A stretch of DNA of 64,000 nucleotides from Acidobacteriaceae bacterium (GCA_003152695.1 PMAT01000084.1:1-64000), one strand, 5' to 3'. Shown: positions 1 through 6,830, numbered from the stretch's first letter. Translations and numbers: made by a program. The notes: a model not told the origin generated them from the sequence alone.

Positions 1-29
1 TATATTATGCAAAGCTCAATAATTTGCCC

Positions 30-47
30 GAGCCGTTCATGTATAAA
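30..47 (+). promoter_or_regulatory. Shared promoter element, copy 1 (GAGCCG box plus -10)
   Basis: GAGCCGTTCATG at 30-41 is followed directly by TATAAA at 42-47, a good -10 hexamer. No convincing -35 lies 17 bp upstream, so this copy may need an activator. The same box with the same 12-nt distance to an AT-rich hexamer recurs at 2751, 3141 and 4086, and probably on the minus strand at 1800. It would drive the proteasome-like gene starting at 200. Confidence 0.45.
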
Positions 48-199
48 TACCTAGTTTGGAAGGTAAATTGCCTTGCGAAATCCAACACACCGGAATCGTC
101 AACTGGCACGGCAGCCCTCCCGGCCTGTGCCTAAGTGCGAAGTTCCGCCCGCGCTTGAAGACTAGTCTTGGGGTCTGGCCGTCAGTAGAATATCGAAAC

Positions 200-910
200 A
201 TGACGGCCATTGTTTCGACGTATGTACCAGGAATGGGTTTTGTTGTCGGGGCAGACGGCTTGCGCACAGACGCGAAAACGGGGGCTGTTGTTACTGACAA
301 GGCGAAAAAGATTTTCTCGATAGAGAGTGATGGCGTGCATCTCGCCTACGCTTGGGTGGGGGGCGTTTCCTTGTTCAGCGGGAGCGGACAAGAATTTAGT
401 TTTTTGGAAGAGTCTGCGACTATCGGAAACTCGCTGGCGATAAACAAGCCCGAATCAATAGAGGAATACGTGCATCAGTTCGCTGCCAAAATGTATGACA
501 AATTGCAGACAATCAGGCTACCGGACGGACGGTTGTCCAATAACCGCGATGCGCTGCCGCACAAAGAAATTGCGCATGTTTTATTAGTCGGCTATTACAA
601 CGGAAAACCGTACCGAGGGGGAGTGAGCTTTTCGCAGAAGAACTTACTACTTCAACCGCCGTTCATGGACGAGATCATAGAATCGCCGGACAATTTTGCC
701 GTATTTAGCGGGTCAGACACGGTTCTTCAGAAGTTTCAACCCATGGCGGCTCCCGAAACCCTACAAGAAGCTGCTGAGTTGATACGAAACTATATTCAAG
801 CCTGCGTTGATAACCGAAGCAATTACGCCGACTGCGCGACAATCGGGGGTCGGGTTCACGTAGCAACCGTCACGCCCAAGCGGTTTGCGTGGGTTGCGCC
901 CCCCGTCTAA
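200..910 (+). CDS. Proteasome-like Ntn hydrolase (stand-alone), first of two
   Basis: A 236-residue cytosolic protein of the proteasome/HslV-like N-terminal nucleophile type. The ATG at 200 is chosen because it puts Thr directly after Met (MTAIVST), as needed for a Thr1 nucleophile. Counting from that Thr, an Asp sits at 18 in the GAD motif and lysines at 33-36 precede an Ile, matching the Thr1-Asp17-Lys33 layout of active beta subunits. The frame is open upstream to a TTG at 56, which would add a 48-residue leader; no ribosome site supports either start strongly. There is no ATPase or partner gene beside it. A second gene of the same fold lies at 3318-4055 on the other strand. The substrate is unknown. 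It could instead be a non-proteolytic Ntn hydrolase. Confidence 0.6.
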   Translation: MTAIVSTYVPGMGFVVGADGLRTDAKTGAVVTDKAKKIFSIESDGVHLAYAWVGGVSLFSGSGQEFSFLEESATIGNSLAINKPESIEEYVHQFAAKMYDKLQTIRLPDGRLSNNRDALPHKEIAHVLLVGYYNGKPYRGGVSFSQKNLLLQPPFMDEIIESPDNFAVFSGSDTVLQKFQPMAAPETLQEAAELIRNYIQACVDNRSNYADCATIGGRVHVATVTPKRFAWVAPPV

Positions 911-913
911 GAA

Positions 914-1135
914 TCAGTTGCAACGCATTCTAAACCGATGAACTTGGCCTGTTGTCGTGGTGTGCTCGTACACGCCTATAGCTGTAATGCCTTCGTACTC
1001 GGTGGTTACTAAGAGAGCCTGTGCGCCGTCTAGAGGACATTTAGTCCAAGCGGGGCATGATGCTGCCCACGCGACTGCGGTCAAGGCTGAGGCTAAAGTA
1101 AGGATGGATATAAACGTGATGACAACGCGCTTCAT
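914..1135 (-). CDS. Small secreted cysteine-containing protein
   Basis: A 73-residue protein with an N-terminal signal peptide: positive start MKR, a hydrophobic stretch to about residue 23, and an AWA-A cleavage site. The mature part is about 49 residues with three cysteines (a CPAW and a CPLD motif plus a C-terminal CN). The start is fixed by a good ribosome site (GGAGGG) about 7 nt upstream of the ATG. It ends 3 nt past the stop of the convergent Ntn hydrolase. I do not recognise the family. It is presumably exported to the periplasm or surface. Confidence 0.6.
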   Translation of the reverse strand: MKRVVITFISILTLASALTAVAWAASCPAWTKCPLDGAQALLVTTEYEGITAIGVYEHTTTTGQVHRFRMRCN

Positions 1136-1164
1136 AAGTTCCCTCCGTTCTTGCTCGCCAGCAG

Positions 1165-1200
1165 GATTCTACTCTCAGAATACTTCCCTTGTAAGTGATT
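1165..1200 (+). repeat. Split 36-bp direct repeat, copy A
   Basis: A 16-bp block, GATTCTACTCTCAGAA (1165-1180), then 9 variable bases, then an 11-bp block, TGTAAGTGATT (1190-1200). The same two blocks with the same 9-base spacing recur at 1804-1839. Each copy ends at or next to the stop codon of a minus-strand gene (the Rap1a-like gene here, the transposase at copy B). Confidence 0.7.
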
Positions 1201-1657
1201 AGTGTTGATTTTTCTTGGCTGGTGTTTGAGCGTTCGCTGCTATTTGCACGGCCTTATCCAGAATTGTGCTGGCGGCAAAATCCTGTTCTTCGGGATGATC
1301 GGCAAGATACTTGAGGAACGTATCAATCAACGGCTTCATGCCCTCCAACCTTGCCGGAACGGGGTGGTAGTGAGAGCCGAATACGTGCTCTAGCTCTCCG
1401 TCGTTCACGCCTTGGATGTAGAATTTGCATCTGATGGCTCCGGCAAGTTGATCCGTGGATACGTTGACAGGTTTGTCGTCATTAGGAAACGGTTTGCCGT
1501 CCGGTAATACCGTTAAGAAAGTTCGACAGTCCTCTGCTAAGTCTTTGGCGGAAAGAAAAACGGGTCTGTCATTCTTTTTCCAATCACTAGACGTTTTCTG
1601 TGCTAATGCGGATGCGCCGAGAAGCACAACAAGCCCAAGGAGAATTTTATTTTTCAT
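1199..1657 (-). CDS. Rap1a/Tai-like secreted protein
   Basis: A 152-residue exported protein. The internal ATG at 1657 is chosen because it starts a classic signal peptide (MKNK, hydrophobic core, ALA-Q cleavage near residue 19); the longer frame to 1756 adds an unlikely cysteine-rich stretch. The mature part has an early Cys in a DCRTF motif, a second Cys followed by a YIQGVNDG-like turn, and a C-terminal helical part (LKYLADHPE, then an AA-rich helix). This order fits the Rap1a/Tai fold, known from type VI secretion immunity proteins and many orphan periplasmic proteins. No effector gene is visible nearby, so an immunity role is not supported by context. The gene lies between the two copies of a 36-bp repeat and may be a mobile cassette. 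Confidence 0.5.
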   Translation of the reverse strand: MKNKILLGLVVLLGASALAQKTSSDWKKNDRPVFLSAKDLAEDCRTFLTVLPDGKPFPNDDKPVNVSTDQLAGAIRCKFYIQGVNDGELEHVFGSHYHPVPARLEGMKPLIDTFLKYLADHPEEQDFAASTILDKAVQIAANAQTPAKKNQH

Positions 1658-1701
1658 GGTCGGACAACCGTGCGAATCAATGCAGTTTCCGCACTTATAA
1701 G

Positions 1702-1803
1702 TTTGAGCCGGACAGAGCAGCGTGGCCTTTGCTGCCTTTTCAGCAGTAAGTTGCACAGCAGGTACGAGGCGCTGTGCTTCTCTTATCCCTAGTCCGGCTC
1801 AAA
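1702..1803. other. Long inverted repeat with perfect 12-bp arms
   Basis: TTTGAGCCGGAC at 1702-1713 is perfectly complementary to GTCCGGCTCAAA at 1792-1803. Inside the arms, AGAGCAGCG and CGCTGTGCTTCT can extend the stem imperfectly, giving a ~100-nt folded element. It lies upstream of the Rap1a-like gene, downstream of the transposase, and abuts repeat copy B at 1804. On the minus strand the right arm reads GAGCCGGACTAG followed by GGATAA, the same layout as the shared promoter element, so it may be a promoter or leader for the Rap1a-like gene. Confidence 0.5.
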
Positions 1804-1839
1804 GATTCTACTCTCAGAAGGTCATCCGTGTAAGTGATT
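1804..1839 (+). repeat. Split 36-bp direct repeat, copy B
   Basis: GATTCTACTCTCAGAA at 1804-1819 and TGTAAGTGATT at 1829-1839 with 9 variable bases between, matching copy A at 1165-1200. Copies A and B are 639 bp apart and bracket the Rap1a-like gene with its upstream inverted repeat. The right end touches the transposase stop codon. Confidence 0.7.
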
Positions 1840-2645
1840 TAGATCAGGCTTTCCAAGCCCCAGACGTGGTCTGTAATCCCTGCCGCTATCGCGGGCGTTA
1901 CGCGCAGAGATGAATGAATCCGACAGAAGTTGTAGTGCGCGAAATGCAGAGCGCAAGCCGCTTTCAGGTTTGTCAGCTTCTTGCTGAAAGCGTTTGTCAG
2001 TCGCGTGAATCTCCGCATCTGCATACGCATCGTAAGGTTCTGCCGTTCGATGTGTGATGTACAGATGTGGGCAGGATCGGGATCGCCAGAGCGCACCTTG
2101 GATATAACCTCGACGATTGGCGATGGGGAGTATCTCTCGTTGCCGTGTTGCCCGTATTCACCGTACAGCTTTACAAGTTGCGCGAAGTCAACCTCGGAGC
2201 CAAACGCATCCTCGACTTGACGCTGATAGAACACAAAGCCGTCAGTAGTGATTTGGATGCGGTTTGCAACCCGCTCCGCTAGATCACTTATGAAGTACCA
2301 CGTTGTTTCCTCGGTGCGTTTGCCGACCGTGAAAACGGGCACGAGTTTGGTTTCCGCGTCCATCGCTACGAACACCCATTGATCGCCAGTTTCGGGGTTG
2401 TCGTCGCGGACGTGCTTTTGTTTCTTGCCGACATACGTCCAGATTTCATCGCACTGGACGAAACCGCAACGTAGATTTGTCATGCTGCCGTCCAGCAGAT
2501 CGTTGCAACGGTCGCCAGTGTCAACCAACAGACGACAGATTGTGTCCCGATGTGCTCCGGTGATTCGCTCAGTGCTGCGAACGCTGTTTCCTTCTAGGAG
2601 TGCTGCGAGTACCGCTGTTTTCTTTTCTGTGCTCAAGCTGTTCAT
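1839..2645 (-). CDS. IS1-like DDE transposase
   Basis: A 268-residue transposase of the IS1-related DDE group. The ATG at 2645 has GGAGG upstream and is preferred over an in-frame TTG at 2657. The N-terminal ~55 residues form a helix-turn-helix that detects the end sequence (NSVRSTERITGAHRDTI). The catalytic part shows QCDEIW near residue 65, TTDGF near 135, and the C-terminal HIERQNLTMRMQMRRFTRL block, with glutamate as the third acidic residue. The gene looks intact. I could not find convincing terminal inverted repeats, so the element ends are undefined. A consensus-like promoter sits upstream at 2742-2770 and overlaps the shared island element, so the insertion sequence may have landed in, or adopted, that control. 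Confidence 0.85.
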   Translation of the reverse strand: MNSLSTEKKTAVLAALLEGNSVRSTERITGAHRDTICRLLVDTGDRCNDLLDGSMTNLRCGFVQCDEIWTYVGKKQKHVRDDNPETGDQWVFVAMDAETKLVPVFTVGKRTEETTWYFISDLAERVANRIQITTDGFVFYQRQVEDAFGSEVDFAQLVKLYGEYGQHGNERYSPSPIVEVISKVRSGDPDPAHICTSHIERQNLTMRMQMRRFTRLTNAFSKKLTNLKAACALHFAHYNFCRIHSSLRVTPAIAAGITDHVWGLESLI

Positions 2646-2741
2646 AATGTCCTCCAAGTGAAAATAAAACCGAGGTCGTTTTAGCGAACTGGTGGAGGAC
2701 GGGCGGCTGTGAGTGCGTCAACGAGTATGTTCATGCAACTG

Positions 2742-2770
2742 ACTATACGTGAGCCGTTCACGTATGTCAA
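2742..2770 (-). promoter_or_regulatory. Transposase promoter overlapping palindromic shared element, copy 2
   Basis: On the minus strand TTGACA (2770-2765), a 17-nt spacer and TATAGT (2747-2742) form a near-consensus sigma-70 promoter about 97 nt before the transposase ATG. The spacer carries a perfect palindrome: ATACGTGA, GCCGT, TCACGTAT at 2745-2765. On the plus strand this contains GAGCCGTTCACG (2751-2762), the island's shared box. A dimeric repressor bound here would block RNA polymerase. Confidence 0.65.
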
Positions 2771-2882
2771 GCACTATTTTATGGTATTTGAGAAATGGCT
2801 CAGGGCGCGCTAAAGCTGGAAGATTTTAGAGTCTGCATCGTTCCCGCAAAGGGTGGGATGCCGCGTATTTCAATGTCGAAAT

Positions 2883-3095
2883 TTATGCCTGAAAGATCGT
2901 CTGACCCAGCGAACAAATTGTTCTACTCTCACATTCTGGGTTTTCGCATATTGCCAACTCGCTTTGCCAGCTTATTTCCCGAAGCCTATCGTGCAAGCCT
3001 GAGGGCGGAGCGTTATCTTGAATTTCGATTTTCCCGAGGGGGACGAATCTTTTGCACTCTGGACAGATGGTGCCGAAGATTCTCATTTTTAGCAT
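2883..3095 (-). CDS. Small zinc-ribbon protein
   Basis: A 70-residue protein with two cysteine pairs placed like a zinc ribbon: CPEC at residues 11-14 and C-x4-C (CENPEC) near residue 50. Between them is a charged stretch with an ISWQSE segment. The ATG at 3095 has AAAGGCGG upstream. The protein reads as real by its cysteine spacing, while the opposite-strand frame over the same bases lacks any motif. It is divergent from the small basic gene at 3167, with 71 bp between them. It may bind nucleic acid or act as an adaptor; no specific family is recognised. Confidence 0.5.
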   Translation of the reverse strand: MLKMRIFGTICPECKRFVPLGKIEIQDNAPPSGLHDRLREISWQSELAICENPECESRTICSLGQTIFQA

Positions 3096-3129
3096 TTAGA
3101 ACCGCCTTTCGTTGGGGTTTAATCCGGTC

Positions 3130-3158
3130 TTGACTTACCTGAGCCGCTCTAGTATATA
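3130..3158 (+). promoter_or_regulatory. Promoter with shared element, copy 3 (leaderless start)
   Basis: TTGACT (3130-3135), 17 nt, TATATA (3153-3158). The spacer holds GAGCCGCTCTAG (3141-3152), the island's shared box, directly abutting the -10. The predicted transcription start (about 3165-3167) falls on the ATG of the small gene at 3167, so the mRNA is probably leaderless. Confidence 0.7.
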
Positions 3159-3166
3159 CTGAGCGC

Positions 3167-3349
3167 ATGAAAAAGAACAGTATGCCGCCTGAGTTTCGGG
3201 AATACCTTGCCAAGCTGGGACGGAAGGGCGGGAAGAAGGGCGGCCCTGCAAGGGCTGCGGCCATGACAGCGGAGCAACGGAGCGAATCGGCGCGAAAGGC
3301 TGTGGCGGCGAGATGGGCTAAGAGAAAGGTGTCTGAACGAGTAAAGTAG
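3167..3349 (+). CDS. Small basic KGG/ARW-type protein
   Basis: A 60-residue, strongly basic protein rich in Lys, Arg, Ala and Gly. It has a GRKGGKKGG segment near residues 18-26 and an ARKAVAARWAKRK helix near 41-53. Proteins of this build are frequent in Acidobacteriota and on plasmids and islands; a DNA-binding or packaging role is plausible but unproven. There is no ribosome site, because the promoter at 3130-3158 places the transcript start at the ATG, so translation is probably leaderless. Its 3' end overlaps the convergent proteasome-like gene by 32 bp. Confidence 0.65.
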   Translation: MKKNSMPPEFREYLAKLGRKGGKKGGPARAAAMTAEQRSESARKAVAARWAKRKVSERVK

Positions 3350-4055
3350 CCAGGTATGGCTCTTGGCTCTCCATTTTCTGAATAGACGCCGCAATGTCGC
3401 TTGCCGCTACTTCGTGAACACCGCTCGCGTCTGACGTTATAACGTCTATCGGTTCGCCGCAATAGTCAACGTACTGTGTGGCTTTTTTGATGAGGTACGC
3501 CGCGAGCGCCTCGCCCTCTCTGATCGGCATCTCCGGCGAGTAGAGATGGTCTTCCAAGTACCGTACCAGCGAAGTGTCTCCGCAACCGACGACACAGACG
3601 CCGCTCTCGGCTTGGCGAAGAGACGCCCCGTCAAAGACAAGCATTTTGCTCGATTCAAAAAGAGCGTTCACCGCCACTAGCAGGTAGAGATTTCCGTCGA
3701 GATATCGCTCTTTCCATCCCATGCTTACTAAAACGTTTTCGATTGTTTCTCGTACGAGTTCAGTGGTCAGATCGTCTATTTGCTCCAATCGGGCAAAGAC
3801 CTTTTGTTGCATCTCCTCGAATATGCCGGGTTTACCCGCGAACACAAGAGCGAGTTCGACGAATCCGTGATTGAACGTGACAAACTTTTTCGCGTGGTAT
3901 TTGAACGCCCCCGCTTTCGTGAATTGACGATCTGCGGCAAACACGATTCCATCCTTGCAATGGAACCCCACAGCGATTGTCATAGCTTTCGGCCCTTTCG
4001 GTTGGGGGAGAGTGTACCGAGACATTTTAACCGGGGCAACGGTTGAGGAGTTCAT
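3318..4055 (-). CDS. Proteasome-like Ntn hydrolase (stand-alone), second of two
   Basis: A 245-residue frame whose conserved part begins at MTIAVGF (ATG at 3983). Counting from that Thr, Asp is exactly 17 (AADRQF) and lysines are at 31-32 before Phe, the Thr1-Asp17-Lys33 signature of active proteasome beta/HslV-like subunits. Starts at 4055, 4025 and 3983 are all in frame; the first two would give a 25- or 15-residue propeptide, and 3983 exposes Thr1 by simple Met removal. The full frame is listed. It is a distant relative of the gene at 200-910. No unfoldase, ubiquitin-like modifier or co-factor gene is nearby, so it is not a classical proteasome. It overlaps the small basic gene tail to tail. 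Confidence 0.65.
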   Translation of the reverse strand: MNSSTVAPVKMSRYTLPQPKGPKAMTIAVGFHCKDGIVFAADRQFTKAGAFKYHAKKFVTFNHGFVELALVFAGKPGIFEEMQQKVFARLEQIDDLTTELVRETIENVLVSMGWKERYLDGNLYLLVAVNALFESSKMLVFDGASLRQAESGVCVVGCGDTSLVRYLEDHLYSPEMPIREGEALAAYLIKKATQYVDYCGEPIDVITSDASGVHEVAASDIAASIQKMESQEPYLATLLVQTPFS

Positions 4056-4075
4056 CTAAGTTTTCCACAGCTTTC

Positions 4076-4104
4076 TTGGCTTCCTGAGCCGTTTACGAAT
4101 ATTT
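4076..4104 (+). promoter_or_regulatory. Promoter with shared element, copy 4
   Basis: TTGGCT (4076-4081), a 16-17-nt spacer, then AATATT/ATATTT (4098-4104). The spacer ends in GAGCCGTTTACG (4086-4097), again 12 nt before the AT-rich hexamer. It points away from the proteasome-like gene towards a short two-hairpin sequence that ends in a T-run, suggesting a small RNA. Confidence 0.5.
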
Positions 4105-4110
4105 TTCAAA

Positions 4111-4186
4111 TTAGGACACTACCCGTTCGCCGGAGTGTCTTAGTTTCAGATTAGGACTCTACCCGTTGGCGGGAGCCCGCCTTTTC
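4111..4186 (+). ncRNA. Candidate small RNA built from two ~40-nt repeats
   Basis: Starting about 7 nt after the promoter at 4076-4104 there are two related ~40-nt units (from 4110 and 4150) that share ATTAGGAC and CTACCCGTT. Unit 1 folds as an 8-bp stem (4113-4120 with 4134-4141, one G-U pair). Unit 2 ends in the hairpin GGCGGGAGCCCGCC (4168-4181) followed by TTTT, a compact intrinsic terminator. No protein frame fits. The result would be a ~75-nt transcript. It could alternatively be only a terminator with a decayed repeat. Confidence 0.4.
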
Positions 4187-4373
4187 AGGATTTGCCCGGT
4201 TTTCAGCCTGCCTGACATATGCTGTTCACATAGAGAGGTGACATCTGCGCCGTTTTGCACCCGAGGTCCTGCCTCGTCTGCATCGGCAACCTATTGCCCA
4301 TTCGTGCCCGGTTCTACTCACCGATTATGAAAGCGCTTTCGGGCGTATGACTGGGAGGATCAGGTGGAAGGAA

Positions 4374-4402
4374 TTGTTGCTGGAGGATTGAATTGATATA
4401 GT
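4374..4402 (+). promoter_or_regulatory. Promoter for the DUF885 gene
   Basis: TTGTTG (4374-4379), 17 nt, TATAGT (4397-4402), placing the start near 4409 and an ~87-nt leader before the ATG at 4496. The rest of the 4187-4495 gap shows no gene; it marks the boundary where base composition turns GC-rich. Confidence 0.55.
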
Positions 4403-4495
4403 GCGGAAACGAGCCCTAACGCGCGCGTGTGCCAGAACTGCTGACGCCCCGCCAGCCGACGGCTACTGTGTTGGTTCTAAGTCCGAGGTCCGAGC

Positions 4496-6280
4496 ATGAG
4501 ACTGTTTGTTGTTGCATTACTTGTTTACGCCTGCACTGCTACCCTTTCCGCCCAGAGCAACGGCGATAGCCTCGAGGCACGGCGCGCCCAGTTGCGCGAT
4601 GCCTTGCAGGCTGAATGGGAGCATGCGCTTCGCACCTATCCTGAATTGGCGACCTATGTGGGTGACACCCGCTACAACGACCGCCTGGGCGACTATTCAT
4701 CCCAAGCGATTGCCAAACAGGTGGAGTATGCAAAACAACAACTCAAAGTCTTCGAGGCGATCGACACCTCGGGATTCCCCGAAGAGGAGGTGCTCAATCG
4801 GCAACTCATGGTGCGCGACCTGCGTCAGGCCGTGGAGGGCGCGAAGTTCAATCACTGGGAGATGCCGGTTGACCAGATGAATGGCGTGCACCTGAACTAC
4901 GCTTCCATGCCCCGGCAGATGCCGTTCAAGACGGTGCAAGATTATGAGAACTATATTGCCCGGCTGCACCAACTGCCACGGGTGTTCGATCAGGTGACCG
5001 CCAACATGAAGCTCGGCTTGCGCGACCATCTGATGCCGCCCAAGTTTCTGCTGGAGAAGGTGGCGGTCCAGGCGCAAGAGATAGCCGACGCCAAGGAAGA
5101 GAAGAACCCCTTCAACCAGCCGGTACTGAAATTTCCTGAGGGGATTCCAGCAGCCGAGCAGCAACGCTTGCGCGACGCGGTGATGAAGACGGTCAAGAGC
5201 GAAGTAAATCCCGCCTACGCGAAGTTTGCCGCCTTTGTGAAGAACGACTATGCCCCTAAAGGCCGGACGGAAATGGGGGTCTGGTCACTGCCCGACGGCG
5301 ACGCACGATATCAGTTCGATGTCCGGCGCATGACCACCACCGAACTTCTGCCTGAGCAGATTCACCAGATGGGGTTGAAGCAGGTGGACGACATCGAGAC
5401 GCAGATGCTGGTCATAGCGAAGCAGCAGGGTTTCGCCGATTTGAAGAGCTTCAACGAACATATCCGCCAGGACCCCAAGCTGCACGGAACCTCGAGTCAG
5501 CAAATTTTCGATCTGTATCAGCACTACACCGACCAGATGTACAGCAAGCTGCCGCAATTGTTTGGCCGGCTGCCGAAGAACAAGCTGGTGGTGGTTCCCA
5601 TGGAAGCGTACCGGGCGCCCAATGAAGTTCCGGCCGACTACTCGCCGGGGACCGGCAACGGCGTACGTCCTGGGCGGATTAACGTTAACGAGTACGATCC
5701 CGAGCATCGCCTGCTGCTCAATGTCGAGGCCATCGCCTATCACGAGGGTGTTCCCGGACACCATCTGCAGTTTTCCATTGCGCAGGAGTTGACCGGCATT
5801 CCGCCCTTCCGCAAGTACGGAAACTATAACGCCTACTCCGAAGGGTGGGCGTTTTACTCGGAGCGCCTGGGCAAAGACGTCGGTTTCTACCAGGATCCGT
5901 ATAGCGAATACGGCCGGCTGGAAAACGAAATGTGGCGCTCGATTCGGCTGGTGGTCGACACCGGAGTCCATTACAAGCACTGGAGCCGCCAGCAGATGGT
6001 GGACTTCTTCCGCGAGCATACCGCCATGGATGAGCCCAACATTCAGACCGAAGTGGATCGCTACATCGCGTGGCCGGGCCAGGCACTGGCTTACAAGCTA
6101 GGCCAGATGGAGATCCTCGAACTTCGCGAGCAGGCGAAGAAGGACCTCGGCCCGAAGTACGACATCCGCAGCTTTCATGATGAAGTGCTCGATGCCGGCC
6201 CTTTGCCGCTCGACGTTCTGCACGCGCGGGTCACCAAGTGGATCGCCGATCAAAAGGCAGGAAGCGTTGCCAGGCACTAG
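4496..6280 (+). CDS. DUF885 family secreted metallopeptidase-like protein
   Basis: A 594-residue exported protein. Residues 1-19 form a signal peptide ending in LSAQ. The rest matches the DUF885 family, zinc peptidase-like proteins common in Acidobacteriota and Proteobacteria. The key motif HEGVPGHH lies at 416-423, a variant of the HExxH zinc site, followed by YSEGWAFYSE (447-456) whose glutamate is the likely third ligand. Length is normal for the family. It probably cleaves peptides in the periplasm or outside the cell; the substrate is not known. It is transcribed alone from its own promoter, with a toxin-antitoxin pair downstream. The start has no strong ribosome site but gives a clean signal peptide. 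Confidence 0.85.
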   Translation: MRLFVVALLVYACTATLSAQSNGDSLEARRAQLRDALQAEWEHALRTYPELATYVGDTRYNDRLGDYSSQAIAKQVEYAKQQLKVFEAIDTSGFPEEEVLNRQLMVRDLRQAVEGAKFNHWEMPVDQMNGVHLNYASMPRQMPFKTVQDYENYIARLHQLPRVFDQVTANMKLGLRDHLMPPKFLLEKVAVQAQEIADAKEEKNPFNQPVLKFPEGIPAAEQQRLRDAVMKTVKSEVNPAYAKFAAFVKNDYAPKGRTEMGVWSLPDGDARYQFDVRRMTTTELLPEQIHQMGLKQVDDIETQMLVIAKQQGFADLKSFNEHIRQDPKLHGTSSQQIFDLYQHYTDQMYSKLPQLFGRLPKNKLVVVPMEAYRAPNEVPADYSPGTGNGVRPGRINVNEYDPEHRLLLNVEAIAYHEGVPGHHLQFSIAQELTGIPPFRKYGNYNAYSEGWAFYSERLGKDVGFYQDPYSEYGRLENEMWRSIRLVVDTGVHYKHWSRQQMVDFFREHTAMDEPNIQTEVDRYIAWPGQALAYKLGQMEILELREQAKKDLGPKYDIRSFHDEVLDAGPLPLDVLHARVTKWIADQKAGSVARH

Positions 6281-6339
6281 AAGCCATCTCATAAATCGGT
6301 TCGTATCAGGGCACAGCTCCCCCAGACAACCAAATCCGC

Positions 6340-6368
6340 TTGACACTATTCATATATGGAGATAAAGT
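6340..6368 (+). promoter_or_regulatory. Promoter of the Xre/RES toxin-antitoxin operon
   Basis: TTGACA (6340-6345), 17 nt, TAAAGT (6363-6368). The predicted start is near 6375, followed by GGAGG (6380-6384) and a GTG start at 6393. CATATATG within the spacer is a small palindrome that could be part of an autoregulatory operator. Confidence 0.65.
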
Positions 6369-6392
6369 GCTACAGAACTGGAGGATATTGTT

Positions 6393-6830
6393 GTGGCGAC
6401 GCAAACGATTGCGAGTGACTTAGGTCTGGATCTGAGAAAGCTCCCTGATCTGACTGATCCCGGCACGCGCAAGCGACTGAGTCCGGCAGCCATCCAAGCA
6501 GTTCTCAAGATCGCGGACAAATGGGGACTGAAGAGCGACGATGCTATGCGTCTCTTGGGAGGGATTTCCAACGGCAGATATTTCGAGCTAAAGAAAAGGC
6601 GGAAGGGTGTTTTGACACAGGATGAACTTACACGAATTTCTCTACTGATCGGAATCTTCAAAGCTCTCAATATTTTGTTCAGTGAACGACTTGCGAACCA
6701 GTGGGTATCGCGACCCAACAGCAACCCAATGTTTAAGAACCAACCGCCTCTTGTATTTCTAGTCCAAGGTGGAATGCCTGGCATGTTGGCCGTCCGTCGA
6801 TTGCTGGATAGCCGTCGTGGTGGAAGATAA
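6393..6830 (+). CDS. Xre/MbcA/ParS-type antitoxin
   Basis: A 145-residue antitoxin of the type paired with RES toxins. The N-terminal two thirds form an Xre-like helical DNA-binding domain (LSPAAIQAVLKIADKWGL, then LLGGISNGRYFELK). The C-terminal third is the toxin-binding DUF2384/MbcA-ParS-Xre domain, ending near the LVFLVQGGMPGMLAVRRLLD segment, where the final helix normally plugs the toxin active site. GTG at 6393 is chosen for the GGAGG 9 nt upstream. It lies 3 nt ahead of the toxin start, so the two are co-translated. The antitoxin, usually with its toxin, is expected to repress the promoter at 6340-6368. Confidence 0.85.
   Translation: MATQTIASDLGLDLRKLPDLTDPGTRKRLSPAAIQAVLKIADKWGLKSDDAMRLLGGISNGRYFELKKRRKGVLTQDELTRISLLIGIFKALNILFSERLANQWVSRPNSNPMFKNQPPLVFLVQGGMPGMLAVRRLLDSRRGGR

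Noticed and set aside
37..300. Minus-strand open frame over the first proteasome-like gene
   Set aside because: It lies antisense to a gene with catalytic motifs and has no motif, ribosome site or protein-like composition.
1702..1803. Integron attC site
   Set aside because: The arms do not contain the RYYYAAC and GTTRRRY core boxes, and no integron integrase is present.
2795..3133. Plus-strand 112-codon frame
   Set aside because: It overlaps the zinc-ribbon gene on the other strand, is Arg/Phe-rich without motifs, and its end runs into the promoter at 3130.
4110..4175. Two 40-nt repeats as a mini CRISPR array
   Set aside because: There are only two units, they differ from each other and abut directly, with no spacer and no cas gene. 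A small RNA or terminator is a better reading.
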